Shown: piece after piece, positions 1-13,180 of the stretch
Numbering within the stretch: position 1 is the first letter of the stretch
Layout: every line of letters starts with the position of its first letter
Assembly (NCBI RefSeq): GCF_050948215.1
Contig: NW_027488691.1
Span: forward strand, 372,001 to 436,000
Reading direction: 5' to 3'
DNA length: 64,000 bases
Origin: Halictus rubicundus
Taxonomy: Eukaryota > Arthropoda > Insecta > Hymenoptera > Halictidae
Program-made: the position numbers and the translations under genes
The notes under the pieces: generated by a model
Told to the model about the DNA's origin: nothing
Databases searched by the model: none
What the model saw: the letters and a program-made list of their open reading frames with translations, nothing else

Positions 1-600
1 GGATAGAGGATAGAATACGATAGAGGATAGGATATTATAGAGGATAGGATAGGATAGAGGATAGGATAGGATAGAGGATAGGATAGGATAGAGGATAGGA
101 TAGGATAGAGGATAGGATAGGATAGAGGATAGGATAGGATAGAGGATAGGATAGGATAGAGGATAGGATAGGATAGAGGATAGGATAGGATAGAGGATAG
201 GATATAGGATTGGATAGGATAGAGGATAGGATACGATAGTGGATAGGATAGATGATAGGATAGGATAGAAGATAGGATAGGATAGAGGATAGGATAGGAT
301 AGAGGATAGGATAGAGGATAGGATAGTGGATTGTATAGGATAGAGGATAGGATAGGATAGAGGATAGGATACGATAGAGGATAGGATATTATAGAGGATA
401 GGATAGGATAGAGGACAGAATAGGATAGAGGATAGGATAGGATAGAGGATAGGATAGGATAGAGGATAGGATAGGATAGAGGATAGGATAGGGTAGAGGA
501 TAGGATAGGATAGAGGATAGGATAGGAAATTGGATAGGATAGAGGATAGGATAGGATAGGATAGAGGATAGGATAGGATAGAGGATAGGATAGGATAGAG
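1..600 (+). repeat. Tail of a B-type higher-order unit
   Basis: Ordinary 17-mers carry the variants GATATAGGATTGG (201), TACGATAGTGG, GGATTGTATAGG and GGAAATTGG in the same order as just before the A block at 21.8-22.2 kb. The offset between the two places is about 21.6 kb. The left edge therefore repeats the B-to-A junction seen again near 22.24 kb. No other signal is visible. Confidence 0.7.
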
Positions 601-731
601 GAAACGATAGGGTATTGGATAGGATAGAGCATAGGATAAAGAATAGGATAGGATAGAGGATAGGATAGAGGAAACGATAGGGTATTGGATAGGATAGAGC
701 ATAGGATAAAGAATAGGATAGGATAGAGGAT
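592..731 (+). repeat. 70-bp tandem duplication
   Basis: The segment with GAGCATAGGATAAAGAATAGG occurs at 627 and again at 697, exactly 70 bp apart. The same doublet, also 70 bp apart, is found at 22270/22340, 32432/32502 and 45437/45507. It therefore arose once and was spread with the A block. Seventy is not a multiple of 17, so the pair includes non-standard spacing. Outer limits given here are approximate. Confidence 0.85.
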
Positions 732-2900
732 AGGATAGGGGATTGGATAGGATACGATAGAGGATAGGATAGGATAGAGGATAGGATAGGATAGAGGATA
801 GGATAGGATAGAGGATAGGATAGGATTGAGGATAGGATTGGATAGAGGATAGGATATTATAGAGGATAGGATAGGATAGAGGATAGGATAGAGGATAGGA
901 TAGAGGATAGGATAGGATAGAGGATAGGATAGGGGATTGGATAAGATAGAGTATAGGATACGATAGGATAGGATAGAGGATAGGATAGGATAGAGGATAG
1001 GATAGGATAGAGGATTGGATTGGATAGAGGATAGGATATTATAGAGGATAGGATAGGATAGAGGATAAGATAGGATAGAGGATAGGATAGAGGATAGGAT
1101 AGGATAGAGGATAGGATAGGATAGAGGAGATGATAGGATAGAGGATAGGATAGGATAGGATAGAGGATAGGATAGGATAGAGGATAGGATAGGATAGAGG
1201 ATAGGATAGGATAGAGGAGATGATAGGATAGAGGATAGGATAGGATAGGATAGAGGATAGGATAGGGTAGAGGATAGGATAGGATAGAGGATAGGATAGG
1301 TGATTGGATAGGATAGAGGATAGGATAGGATAGAGGATCGGATAGGTGATTGGATAGGATAGAGGATAGGATAGGATAGAGGATAGGATAGGATAGAAGA
1401 TAGGATAGGATAGAGGAGAGTATAGGATAGTGGATAGGATAGCATAGAGGATAGGATAGGGGATTGGATAAGATAGATTATAGGATACGATAGAGGATAG
1501 GATCGGATAGAGGATAGGATAGGGGATTGGATAGGATAGACAATAGGAGACGATAAAGGATAGAATAGGGGATTGTATAGGATAGAGGACAGGAGACGAT
1601 AGAGGATAGGATAGGTTAGAGGATAGGATAGGATAGAGGATAGGATGGGATAGAGGATAGGATAGGATAGAGGATAGGATAGGATAGAGGATAGGATAGG
1701 ATTGAGTATAGGATAGAATAGAGGAAAGGATAGGATAGAGGATCGGATAGGTGATTGGATAGGATAGAGGATAGGATAGGATAGAGGATCGGATAGGTGA
1801 TTGGATAGGATACAGGATAGGATAGGATAGAGGATAGGATAGGATAGGATAGAGGATACGATATTATAGAGGATTGGATAGGATAGGGGATAGGATCGGA
1901 TAGAGGATAGGATAGGGGATTGGATAGGATAGAGGAAAGGATAGGATAGAGGATAGGATAGGATAAAGGATAGGATATAGGATTGGATAGGTTAGAGGAT
2001 AGGATACGATAGTGTATAGGATAGATGATAGGATAGGATAGAGGATAGGATAGGATAGAGGATAGGATAGGGGATTGGATAGGATAGAGGAAAGGATAGG
2101 GTAGAGGATAGGATAGGATTGAGGATAGGATAGGATAGAGGAAAGTATAGGATAGAGGATCGGATAGGATAGGATAGAGTATAGGATTGGATAGAGGATA
2201 CGATATTATAGATGATAGGATAGGATAGAGGATAAGATAGGATAGAGGATAGGATAGGATAGAGGATAGGATAGGATAGGGTAGAGGATAGGATAGTATA
2301 GAGGATATGATAGGATAGAGGATCGGATAGGGGATTGGATAGGATAGAGGATAGGATAGCGGATAGGATAGGATAGAGTATAGAATTGGATAGAGGATAG
2401 GATAGGATAGAGGATAGGATAGGATAGAAGATAGGATAGGATAGAGGAGAGTATAGGATAGTGGATAGGATAGCATAGAGGATAGGATAGGGGATTGGAT
2501 AAGATAGAGTATAGGATACGATAGAGGATAGGATCGGATAGAGGATAGGATAGGGGATTGGATAGGATAGACAATAGGAGACGATAAAGGATAGAATAGG
2601 GGATTGGATAGGATAGACAATAGGAGACGATAAAGGATAGAATAGGGGATTGTATAGGCTAGAGGACAGGAGACGATAGAGGATAGGATAGGATAGAGGA
2701 TAGGATAGGGTAGGATAGGATAGAGGATAGGATAGGATACAGGATAGGATAGGATAGAGGATAGGATAGGATAGAGGATAGGATAGGATAGAGGATAGGA
2801 TAGGATAGAGGATAGGATAGGATAGAGGATATGATAGGATAGAGGATAGGATAGGATAGAGGATAGGATAGGATAGATGATAGGATAGGATAGAGGATAG
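601..2900 (+). repeat. A-type satellite block, copy 1
   Basis: This block opens with a doubled GAGGAAACGATAGGGTATTG / GAGCATAGGATAAAGAATAGG segment. It also contains the GACAATAGGAGACGATAAAG marker (1539, 2570, 2616), followed by GGGGATTGTATAGG and GAGGACAGGAGACGATAGAG. The same order recurs at 22.24-24.2 kb, 32.4-34.7 kb and 45.4-47.7 kb. The marker is absent from the intervening B array, so A blocks are a separate subfamily. The right boundary is approximate, since plain 17-mers follow. Confidence 0.75.
2570..2661 (+). repeat. 46-bp tandem duplication of the A-block marker
   Basis: GACAATAGGAGACGATAAAG starts at 2570 and again at 2616, with GATAGAATAGGGGATTG after each. The other A blocks carry the marker singly at the corresponding place, so this looks like a private duplication. 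Forty-six equals two 17-mers plus one 12-mer. Confidence 0.8.
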
Positions 2901-4317
2901 GATAGGATAGAGGATAGGATGGGATAGAGGATATGATAGGATAGAGGATAGGATAGGATAGAGGATAGGATAGGATTGAGGATAGGATAGGATAGAGGAA
3001 AGGATAGGATAGAGGATCGGATAGGATAGGATAGAGTATAGGATTGGATAGAGGATACGATATTATAGAGGATAGGATAGGATAGAGGATAAGATAGGAT
3101 AGAGGATAGGATAGGATAGAGGATAGGATAGAGGATAGGATAGGATAGAGGATATGATAGGATAGAGGATCGGATAGGGGATTGGATAGGATAGAGGATA
3201 GGATAGCGGATAGGATAGGATAGAGTATAGAATAGGATAGAGGATAGGATAGGATAGAGGATAGAATAGGATTGATGATAGGATAGGATAGAGGAAAGGA
3301 TAGGATAGAGGATCGGATAGGTGATTGGATAGGATAGAGGATAGGATAGGATAGAGGATAGTATAGGATAGAGGATAGGATAGGATAGAGGATAGGATAG
3401 GATAAGATAGAGGATAGGATAGGATACAGGATAGGATAGGATAGAGGATAGGACAGGATAGAGGATAGGATAGGATAGAGGATAGGATAGGATAGAGGAT
3501 AGGATAGGATAGAGGATAGGATAGGATAGAGGATAGGATAGGATAGAGGATAGGATAGGATAGAGGATAGGATTTGATAGAGGATATGATAGGATAGAGG
3601 ATCGGATAGGGGATTGGATAGGATAGAGGATAGGATAGGATTGAGGATAGTATAGGATAGAGGAAAGGATAGGATAGAGGATCGGATAGGTGATTGGATA
3701 GGATAGAGGATAGGATAGGATAGAGGATAGTATAGGATAGAGGATAGGATATCATAGAGGATAGGATAGGATAGAGGATAGGATAGGGTAGGATAGGATA
3801 GAGGATAGGATAGGATACAGGATAGGATAGGATGGAGGATAGGATAGGATAGAGGATAGGATAGGATAGAGGATAGGATAGGATAGAGGATAGGATAGGA
3901 TAGAGGATAGGATAGGATAGAGGATAGGATATAGGATTGGATAGGATAGAGGATAGGATACGATAGTGGATAGGATAGATGATAGGATAGGATAGAGGAT
4001 AGGATACGATAGAGGATAGGATATTATAGAGGATAGGATAGGATAGAGGATAGGATAGGATAGAGGATAGGATAGGATAGAGGATAGGATAGGATAGAGG
4101 ATAGGATAGGATAGAGGATAGGATAGGGTAGAGGATAGGATAGGATAGAGGATAGGATAGGAAATTGGATAGGATAGAGGATAGGATAGGATAGGATAGA
4201 GGATAGGATAGGATAGAGGATAGGATAGGATAGAGGATAGCATAGAGGATACGATATTATAGAGGATAGGATAGGATAGAGGAAACGATAGGGTATTGGA
4301 TAGGATAGAGCATAGGA
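2901..4317 (+). repeat. Lead-in of the B higher-order array
   Basis: 17-mers carry B-type variants: GATAAGATAG, GATTTGATAGAGGATATG, GGATCGGATAGGTGATTGG, GATATCATAGAGG and GGATGGAGG. They appear in the same order as inside later B units, so this is a partial unit preceding the first GAGCAT marker of the array at 4318. No gene or RNA is visible. Confidence 0.65.
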
Positions 4318-6920
4318 TAAAGAATAGGATAGGATAGAGGATAGGATAGGATAGAGGATATGATAGGATAGAGGATCGGATAGGGGATTGGATAGGATAG
4401 AGGATAGGATAGCGGATAGGATAGGATAGAGTATAGAATAGGATAGAGGATAGGATAGGATAGAGGATAGAATAGGATTGATGATAGGATAGGATAGAGG
4501 AAAGGATAGGATAGAGGATCGGATAGGTGATTGGATAGGATAGAGGATAGGATAGGATAGAGGATAGTATAGGATAGAGGATAGGATAGGATAGAGGATA
4601 GTATAGGATAGAGGATAGGATAGGATAGAGGATAGGATAGGATAAGATAGAGGATAGGATAGGATACAGGATAGGATAGGATAGAGGATAGGACAGGATA
4701 GAGGATAGGATAGGATAGAGGATAGGATAGGATAGAGGATAGGATAGGATAGAGGATAGGATAGGATAGAGGATAGGATAGGATAGAGGATAGGATAGGA
4801 TAGAGGATAGGATAGGATAGAGGATAGGATAGGATAGAGGATCGGATAGGTGATTGGATAGGATAGAGGATAGGATAGGATAGAGGATAGGATAGGATAG
4901 AGGATGGGATAGGATAGCGGATAGCATAGGATATAGGATTGGATAGGATAGAGGATAGGATACGATAGAGGATAGGATAGGATAGAGGATAGGATAGGGG
5001 ATTGGATAGGATAGAGGATAGGATAGGATAGAGGATAGGATAGGATTGAGGATAGGATAGGATAGAGGAAAGGATAGGATAGAGGATCGGATAGGTGATT
5101 GGATAGGATAGAGGATAGTATAGGATAGAGGATAGGATAGGATAGAGGATAGGATAGGATAGAGGATAGGATAGGATAGAGGATAGGATAGGATAGAGGA
5201 TATTATAGGATAGAGGATAGGATAGGATAGGATAGAGTATAGGATAGGATAGAGGATACGATATTATAGAGGATAGGATAGGATAGAGGAAACGATAGGG
5301 TATTGGATAGGATAGAGCATAGGATAAAGAATAGGATAGGATAGAGAATAGGATAGGGGATTGGATAGCATACGGTATTGGATAGGATAGAGGATAGGAT
5401 ACGATAGACGATAGGATAGGATGGAGGATAGGATAGGGGATTGGATAGGATAGAGTATAGGATAGGATAGGATAGAGGATACGATATTATAGAGGATTGG
5501 ATAGGATAGAGGATAGGATCGGATAGAGGATAGGATAGGGGATTGGATAGGATAGAGGAAAGGATAGGATAGAGGATAGGATAGGATAGAGGATAGGATA
5601 TAGGATTGGATAGGTTAGAGGATAGGATACGATAGTGTATAGGATAGATGATAGGATAGGATAGAGGATAGGATAGGATAGAGGATAGGATAGGGGATTG
5701 GATAGGATAGAGGAAAGGATAGGATAGAGGATAGGATAGGATTGAGGATAGGATAGGATAGAGGAAAGGATAGGATAGAGGATCGGATAGGATAGGATAG
5801 AGTATAGGATTGGATAGAGGATACGATATTATAGAGGATAGGATAGGATAGAGGATAAGATAGGATAGAGGATAGGATAGGATAGAGGATAGGATAGAGG
5901 ATAGGATAGGATAGAGGATATGATAGGATAGAGGATCGGATAGGGGATTGGATAGGATAGAGGATAGGATAGCGGATAGGATAGGATAGAGTATAGAATA
6001 GGATAGAGGATAGTATAGGATAGAGGATAGGATATCATAGAGGATAGGATAGGATAGAGGATAGGATAGGGTAGGATAGGATAGAGGATAGGATAGGATA
6101 CAGGATAGGATAGGATGGAGGATAGGATAGGATAGTGGATAGGATAGGATAGAGGATAGGATAGGATAGAGGATAGGATAGGATAGAGGATATGATAGGA
6201 TAGAGGATCGGATAGGATAGAGGATAGGATAGGATAGAGGATAGAATACGATAGAGGATAGGATATTATAGAGGATAGGATAGGATAGAGGATAGGATAG
6301 GATAGAGGATAGGATAGGATAGAGGATAGGATAGGATAGAGGATAGGATAGGATAGAGGATAGGATAGGATAGAGGATAGGGTAGGATAGAGGATAGGAT
6401 AGGATAGAGGATAGGATAGGATAGAGGATAGGATAGGATAGAGGATAGGATATAGGATTGGATAGGATAGAGGATAGGATACGATAGTGGATAGGATAGA
6501 TGATAGGATAGGATAGAAGATAGGATAGGATAGAGGATATGATAGGATAGAGGATAGGATAGAGGATAGGATAGTGGATTGTATAGGATAGAGGATAGGA
6601 TAGGATAGAGGATAGGATACGATAGAGGATAGGATATTATAGAGGATAGGATAGGATAGAGGATAGGATAGGATAGAGGATAGGATAGGATAGAAGATAG
6701 GATAGGATAGAGGATAGGATAGGATAGAGGATAGGATAGGGTAGAGGATAGGATAGGATAGAGGATAGGATAGGAAATTGGATAGGATAGAGGATAGGAT
6801 AGGATAGGATAGAGGATAGGATAGGATAGAGGATAGGATAGGATAGAGGATAGCATAGAGGATACGATATTATAGAGGATAGGATAGGATAGAGGAAACG
6901 ATAGGGTATTGGATAGGATA
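4318..6920 (+). repeat. B higher-order unit 1 (2603 bp)
   Basis: The unit is delimited by successive 'a' markers: GAGCATAGGATAAAGAATAGG following GATAGCATAGAGGATACG. A second 'b' marker, followed by GAGAATAGGATAGGGG and GGATAGCATACGG, lies at 5315, i.e. 997 bp into the unit. The rest is 17-mers with the shared B variants. This is the shortest of five consecutive units. The start point is arbitrary, set at the marker. It is non-coding. Confidence 0.75.
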
Positions 6921-9880
6921 GAGCATAGGATAAAGAATAGGATAGGATAGAGGATAGGATAGGATAGAGGATATGATAGGATAGAGGATCGGATAGGGGA
7001 TTGGATAGGATAGAGGATAGGATAGCGGATAGGATAGGATAGAGTATAGAATAGGATAGAGGATAGGATAGGATAGAGGATAGAATAGGATTGATGATAG
7101 GATAGGATAGAGGAAAGGATAGGATAGAGGATCGGATAGGTGATTGGATAGGATAGAGGATAGGATAGGATAGAGGATAGTATAGGATAGAGGATAGGAT
7201 AGGATAGAGGATAGGATAGGATAAGATAGAGGATAGGATAGGATACAGGATAGGATAGGATAGAGGATAGGACAGGATAGAGGATAGGATAGGATAGAGG
7301 ATAGGATAGGATAGAGGATAGGATAGGATAGAGGATAGGATAGGATAGAGGATAGGATAGGATAGAGGATAGGATAGGATAGAGGATAGGATAGGATAGA
7401 GGATAGGATAGGATAGAGGATCGGATAGGTGATTGGATAGGATAGAGGATAGGATAGGATAGAGGATAGGATAGGATAGAGGATGGGATAGGATAGCGGA
7501 TAGGATAGGATATAGGATTGGATAGGATAGAGGATAGGATACGATAGAGGATAGGATAGGATAGAGGATAGGATAGGGGATTGGATAGGATAGAGGATAG
7601 GATAGGATAGAGGATAGGATAGGATTGAGGATAGGATAGGATAGAGGAAAGGATAGGATAGAGGATCGGATAGGTGATTGGATAGGATAGAGGATAGTAT
7701 AGGATAGAGGATAGGATAGGATAGAGGATAGGATAGGATAGAGGATAGGATAGGATAGAGGATAGGATAGGATAGAGGATATTATAGGATAGAGGATAGG
7801 ATAGGATAGGATAGAGTATAGGATAGGATAGAGGATACGATATTATAGAGGATAGGATAGGATAGAGGAAACGATAGGGTATTGGATAGGATAGAGCATA
7901 GGATAAAGAATAGGATAGGATAGAGAATAGGATAGGGGATTGGATAGCATACGGGATTGGATAGGATAGAGGATAGGATACGATAGACGATAGGATAGGA
8001 TGGAGGATAGGATAGGGGATTGGATAGGATAGAGTATAGGATAGGATAGGATAGAGGATACGATATTATAGAGGATTGGATAGGATAGAGGATAGGATCG
8101 GATAGAGGATAGGATAGGGGATTGGATAGGATAGAGGAAAGGATAGGATAGAGGATAGGATAGGATAGAGGATAGGATATAGGATTGGATAGGTTAGAGG
8201 ATAGGATACGATAGTGTATAGGATAGATGATAGGATAGGATAGAGGATAGGATAGGATAGAGGATAGGATAGGGGATTGGATAGGATAGAGGAAAGGATA
8301 GGATAGAGGATAGGATAGGATTGAGGATAGGATAGGATAGAGGAAAGGATAGGATAGAGGATCGGATAGGATAGGATAGAGTATAGGATTGGATAGAGGA
8401 TACGATATTATAGAGGATAGGATAGGATAGAGGATAAGATAGGATAGAGGATAGGATAGGATAGAGGATAGGATAGAGGATAGGATAGGATAGAGGATAT
8501 GATAGGATAGAGGATCGGATAGGGGATTGGATAGGATAGAGGATAGGATAGCGGATAGGATAGGATAGAGTATAGAATAGGATAGAGGATAGGATAGGAT
8601 AGAGGATAGAATAGGATTGATGACAGGATAGGATAGAGGAAAGGATAGGATAGAGGATCGGATAGGTGATTGGATAGGATAGAGGATAGGATAGGATAGA
8701 GGATAGTATAGGATAGAGGATAGGATAGGATAGAGGATAGGATAGGATAAGATAGAGGATAGGATAGGATACAGGATAGGATAGGATAGAGGATAGGACA
8801 GGATAGAGGATAGGATAGGATAGAGGATAGGATAGGATAGAGGATAGGATAGGATAGAGGATAGGATAGGATAGAGGATAGGATAGTATAGAGGATAGGA
8901 TAGGATAGAGGATAGGATTTGATAGAGGATATGATAGGATAGAGGATCGGATAGGGGATTGGATAGGATAGAGGATAGGATAGGATTGAGGATAGTATGG
9001 GATAGAGGAAAGGATAGGATAGAGGATCGGATAGGTGATTGGATAGGATAGAGGATAGGATAGGATAGAGGATAGTATAGGATACAGGATAGGATATCAT
9101 AGAGGATAGGATAGGATAGAGGATAGGATAGGGTAGGATAGGATAGAGGATAGGATAGGATACAGGATAGGATAGGATGGAGGATAGGATAGGATAGAGG
9201 ATAGGATAGGATAGAGGATAGGATAGGATAGAGGATAGGATAGGATAGAGGATATGATAGGATAGAGGATCGGATAGGATAGAGGATAGGATAGGATAGA
9301 GGATAGAATACGATAGAGGATAGGATATTATAGAGGATAGGATAGGATAGAGGATAGGATAGGATAGAGGATAGGATAGGATAGAGGATAGGATAGGATA
9401 GAGGATAGGATAGGATAGTGGATAGGATATAGGATTGGATAGGATAGAGGATAGGATACGATAGTGGATAGGATAGATGATAGGATAGGATAGAAGATAG
9501 GATAGGATAGAGGATAGGATAGGATAGAGGATAGGATAGAGGATAGGATAGTGGATTGTATAGGATAGAGGATAGGATAGGATAGAGGATAGGATACGAT
9601 AGAGGATAGGATATTATAGAGGATAGGATAGGATAGAGGATAGGATAGGATAGAGGATAGGATAGGATAGAGGATAGGATAGGATAGAGGATAGGATAGG
9701 ATAGAGGATAGGATAGGATAGAGGATAGGATAGGAAATTGGATAGGATAGAGGATAGGATAGGATAGGATAGAGGATAGGATAGGATAGAGGATAGGATA
9801 GGATAGAGGATAGCATAGAGGATACGATATTATAGAGGATAGGATAGGATAGAGGAAACGATAGGGTATTGGATAGGATA
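6921..9880 (+). repeat. B higher-order unit 2 (2960 bp)
   Basis: It has the same marker order as the unit to its left. The b marker is at 7894, 973 bp in, so the a-to-b part is unchanged in size and the growth is in the b-to-a part (1987 against 1606 bp). From 7894 the sequence matches the next unit at a constant offset of 3300 bp. Few differences are seen, for example GATAGTATAGAGG near 8883 against GATAGGATAGAGG in the partner. Confidence 0.75.
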
Positions 9881-12800
9881 GAGCATAGGATAAAGAATAG
9901 GATAGGATAGAGGATAGGATAGGATAGAGGATATGATAGGATAGAGGATCGGATAGCGGATAGGATAGGATAGAGTATAGAATAGGATAGAGGATAGGAT
10001 AGGATAGAGGATAGAATAGGATTGATGATAGGATAGGATAGAGGAAAGGATAGGATAGAGGATCGGATAGGTGATTGGATAGGATAGAGGATAGGATAGG
10101 ATAGAGGATAGTATAGGATAGAGGATAGGATAGGATAGAGGATAGGATAGGATAAGATAGAGGATAGGATAGGATACAGGAGAGGATAGGATAGAGGATA
10201 GGACAGGATAGAGGATAGGATAGGATAGAGGATAGGATAGGATAGAGGATAGGATAGGATAGAGGATAGGATAGGATAGAGGATAGGATAGGATAGAGGA
10301 TATGATAGGATAGAGGATCGGATAGGGGATTGGATAGGATAGAGGATAGGATAGGATTGAGGATAGTATAGGATAGAGGAAAGGATAGGATAGAGGATCG
10401 GATAGGTGATTGGATAGGATAGAGGATAGGATAGGATAGAGGATAGTATAGGATAGAGGATAGGATATCATAGAGGATAGGATAGGATAGAGGATAGGAT
10501 AGGGTAGGATAGGATAGAGGATAGGATAGGATACAGGATAGGATAGGATGGAGGATAGGATAGGATAGAGGATAGGATAGGATAGAGGATACGATAGGAT
10601 AGAGGATAGGATAGGATAGAGGATATGATAGGATAGAGGATAGGATAGGATAGAGGATAGGATAGGATAGAGGATAGGATAGGATAGAGGATAGGATAGG
10701 ATAGAGGATCGGATAGGTGATTGGATAGGATAGAGGATAGGATAGGATAGAGGATAGGATAGGATAGAGGATGGGATAGGATAGCGGATAGGATAGGATA
10801 TAGGATTGGATAGGATAGAGGATAGGATACGATAGAGGATAGGATAGGATAGAGGATAGGATAGGGGATTGGATAGGATAGAGGATAGGATAGGATAGAG
10901 GAAAGGATAGGATTGAGGATCGGATAGGTGATTGGATAGGATAGAGGAAAGGATAGGATAGAGGATCGGATAGGTGATTGGATAGGATAGAGGATAGTAT
11001 AGGATAGAGGATAGGATAGGATAGAGGATAGGATAGGATAGAGGATAGGATAGGATAGAGGATAGGATAGGATAGAGGATATTATAGGATAGAGGATAGG
11101 ATAGGATAGGATAGAGTATAGGATAGGATAGAGGATACGATATTATAGAGGATAGGATAGGATAGAGGAAACGATAGGGTATTGGATAGGATAGAGCATA
11201 GGATAAAGAATAGGATAGGATAGAGAATAGGATAGGGGATTGGATAGCATACGGGATTGGATAGGATAGAGGATAGGATACGATAGACGATAGGATAGGA
11301 TGGAGGATAGGATAGGGGATTGGATAGGATAGAGTATAGGATAGGATAGGATAGAGGATACGATATTATAGAGGATTGGATAGGATAGAGGATAGGATCG
11401 GATAGAGGATAGGATAGGGGATTGGATAGGATAGAGGAAAGGATAGGATAGAGGATAGGATAGGATAGAGGATAGGATATAGGATTGGATAGGTTAGAGG
11501 ATAGGATACGATAGTGTATAGGATAGATGATAGGATAGGATAGAGGATAGGATAGGATAGAGGATAGGATAGGGGATTGGATAGGATAGAGGAAAGGATA
11601 GGATAGAGGATAGGATAGGATTGAGGATAGGATAGGATAGAGGAAAGGATAGGATAGAGGATCGGATAGGATAGGATAGAGTATAGGATTGGATAGAGGA
11701 TACGATATTATAGAGGATAGGATAGGATAGAGGATAAGATAGGATAGAGGATAGGATAGGATAGAGGATAGGATAGAGGATAGGATAGGATAGAGGATAT
11801 GATAGGATAGAGGATCGGATAGGGGATTGGATAGGATAGAGGATAGGATAGCGGATAGGATAGGATAGAGTATAGAATAGGATAGAGGATAGGATAGGAT
11901 AGAGGATAGAATAGGATTGATGACAGGATAGGATAGAGGAAAGGATAGGATAGAGGATCGGATAGGTGATTGGATAGGATAGAGGATAGGATAGGATAGA
12001 GGATAGTATAGGATAGAGGATAGGATAGGATAGAGGATAGGATAGGATAAGATAGAGGATAGGATAGGATACAGGATAGGATAGGATAGAGGATAGGACA
12101 GGATAGAGGATAGGATAGGATAGAGGATAGGATAGGATAGAGGATAGGATAGGATAGAGGATAGGATAGGATAGAGGATAGGATAGGATAGAGGATAGGA
12201 TAGGATAGAGGATAGGATTTGATAGAGGATATGATAGGATAGAGGATCGGATAGGGGATTGGATAGGATAGAGGATAGGATAGGATTGAGGATAGTATAG
12301 GATAGAGGAAAGGATAGGATAGAGGATCGGATAGGTGATTGGATAGGATAGAGGATAGGATAGGATAGAGGATAGTATAGGATACAGGATAGGATATCAT
12401 AGAGGATAGGATAGGATAGAGGATAGGATAGGGTAGGATAGGATAGAGGATAGGATAGGATACAGGATAGGATAGGATGGAGGATAGGATAGGATAGAGG
12501 ATAGGATAGGATAGAGGATAGGATAGGATAGAGGATAGGATAGGATAGAGGATATGATAGGATAGAGGATCGGATAGGATAGAGGATAGGATAGGATAGA
12601 GGATAGAATACGATAGAGGATAGGATATTATAGAGGATAGGATAGGATAGAGGATAGGATAGGATAGAGGATAGGATAGGATAGAGGATAGGATAGGATA
12701 GAGGATAGGATAGGATAGTGGATAGGATATAGGATTGGATAGGATAGAGGATAGGATACGATAGTGGATAGGATAGATGATAGGATAGGATAGAAGATAG

Positions 12801-13180
12801 GATAGGATAGAGGATAGGATAGGATAGAGGATAGGATAGAGGATAGGATAGTGGATTGTATAGGATAGAGGATAGGATAGGATAGAGGATAGGATACGAT
12901 AGAGGATAGGATATTATAGAGGATAGGATAGGATAGAGGATAGGATAGGATAGAGGATAGGATAGGATAGAGGATAGGATAGGATAGAGGATAGGATAGG
13001 ATAGAGGATAGGATAGGATAGAGGATAGGATAGGAAATTGGATAGGATAGAGGATAGGATAGGATAGGATAGAGGATAGGATAGGATAGAGGATAGGATA
13101 GGATAGAGGATAGCATAGAGGATACGATATTATAGAGGATAGGATAGGATAGAGGAAACGATAGGGTATTGGATAGGATA
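9881..13180 (+). repeat. B higher-order unit 3 (3300 bp)
   Basis: The b marker at 11194 lies 1313 bp in, which is 340 bp (exactly 20 monomers) more than in unit 2. The b-to-a interval is 1987 bp, identical to unit 2. A local change near 10890-10960 has an additional GGATCGGATAGGTGATTGG module not seen at that place in the neighbours. The content is entirely satellite. Confidence 0.75.

Noticed and set aside
3049..3072. TATAAT-like box on the minus strand in the ATACGATATTATAGAGG variant
   Set aside because: It is one of many copies of a satellite variant, with no matching upstream element or gene downstream.
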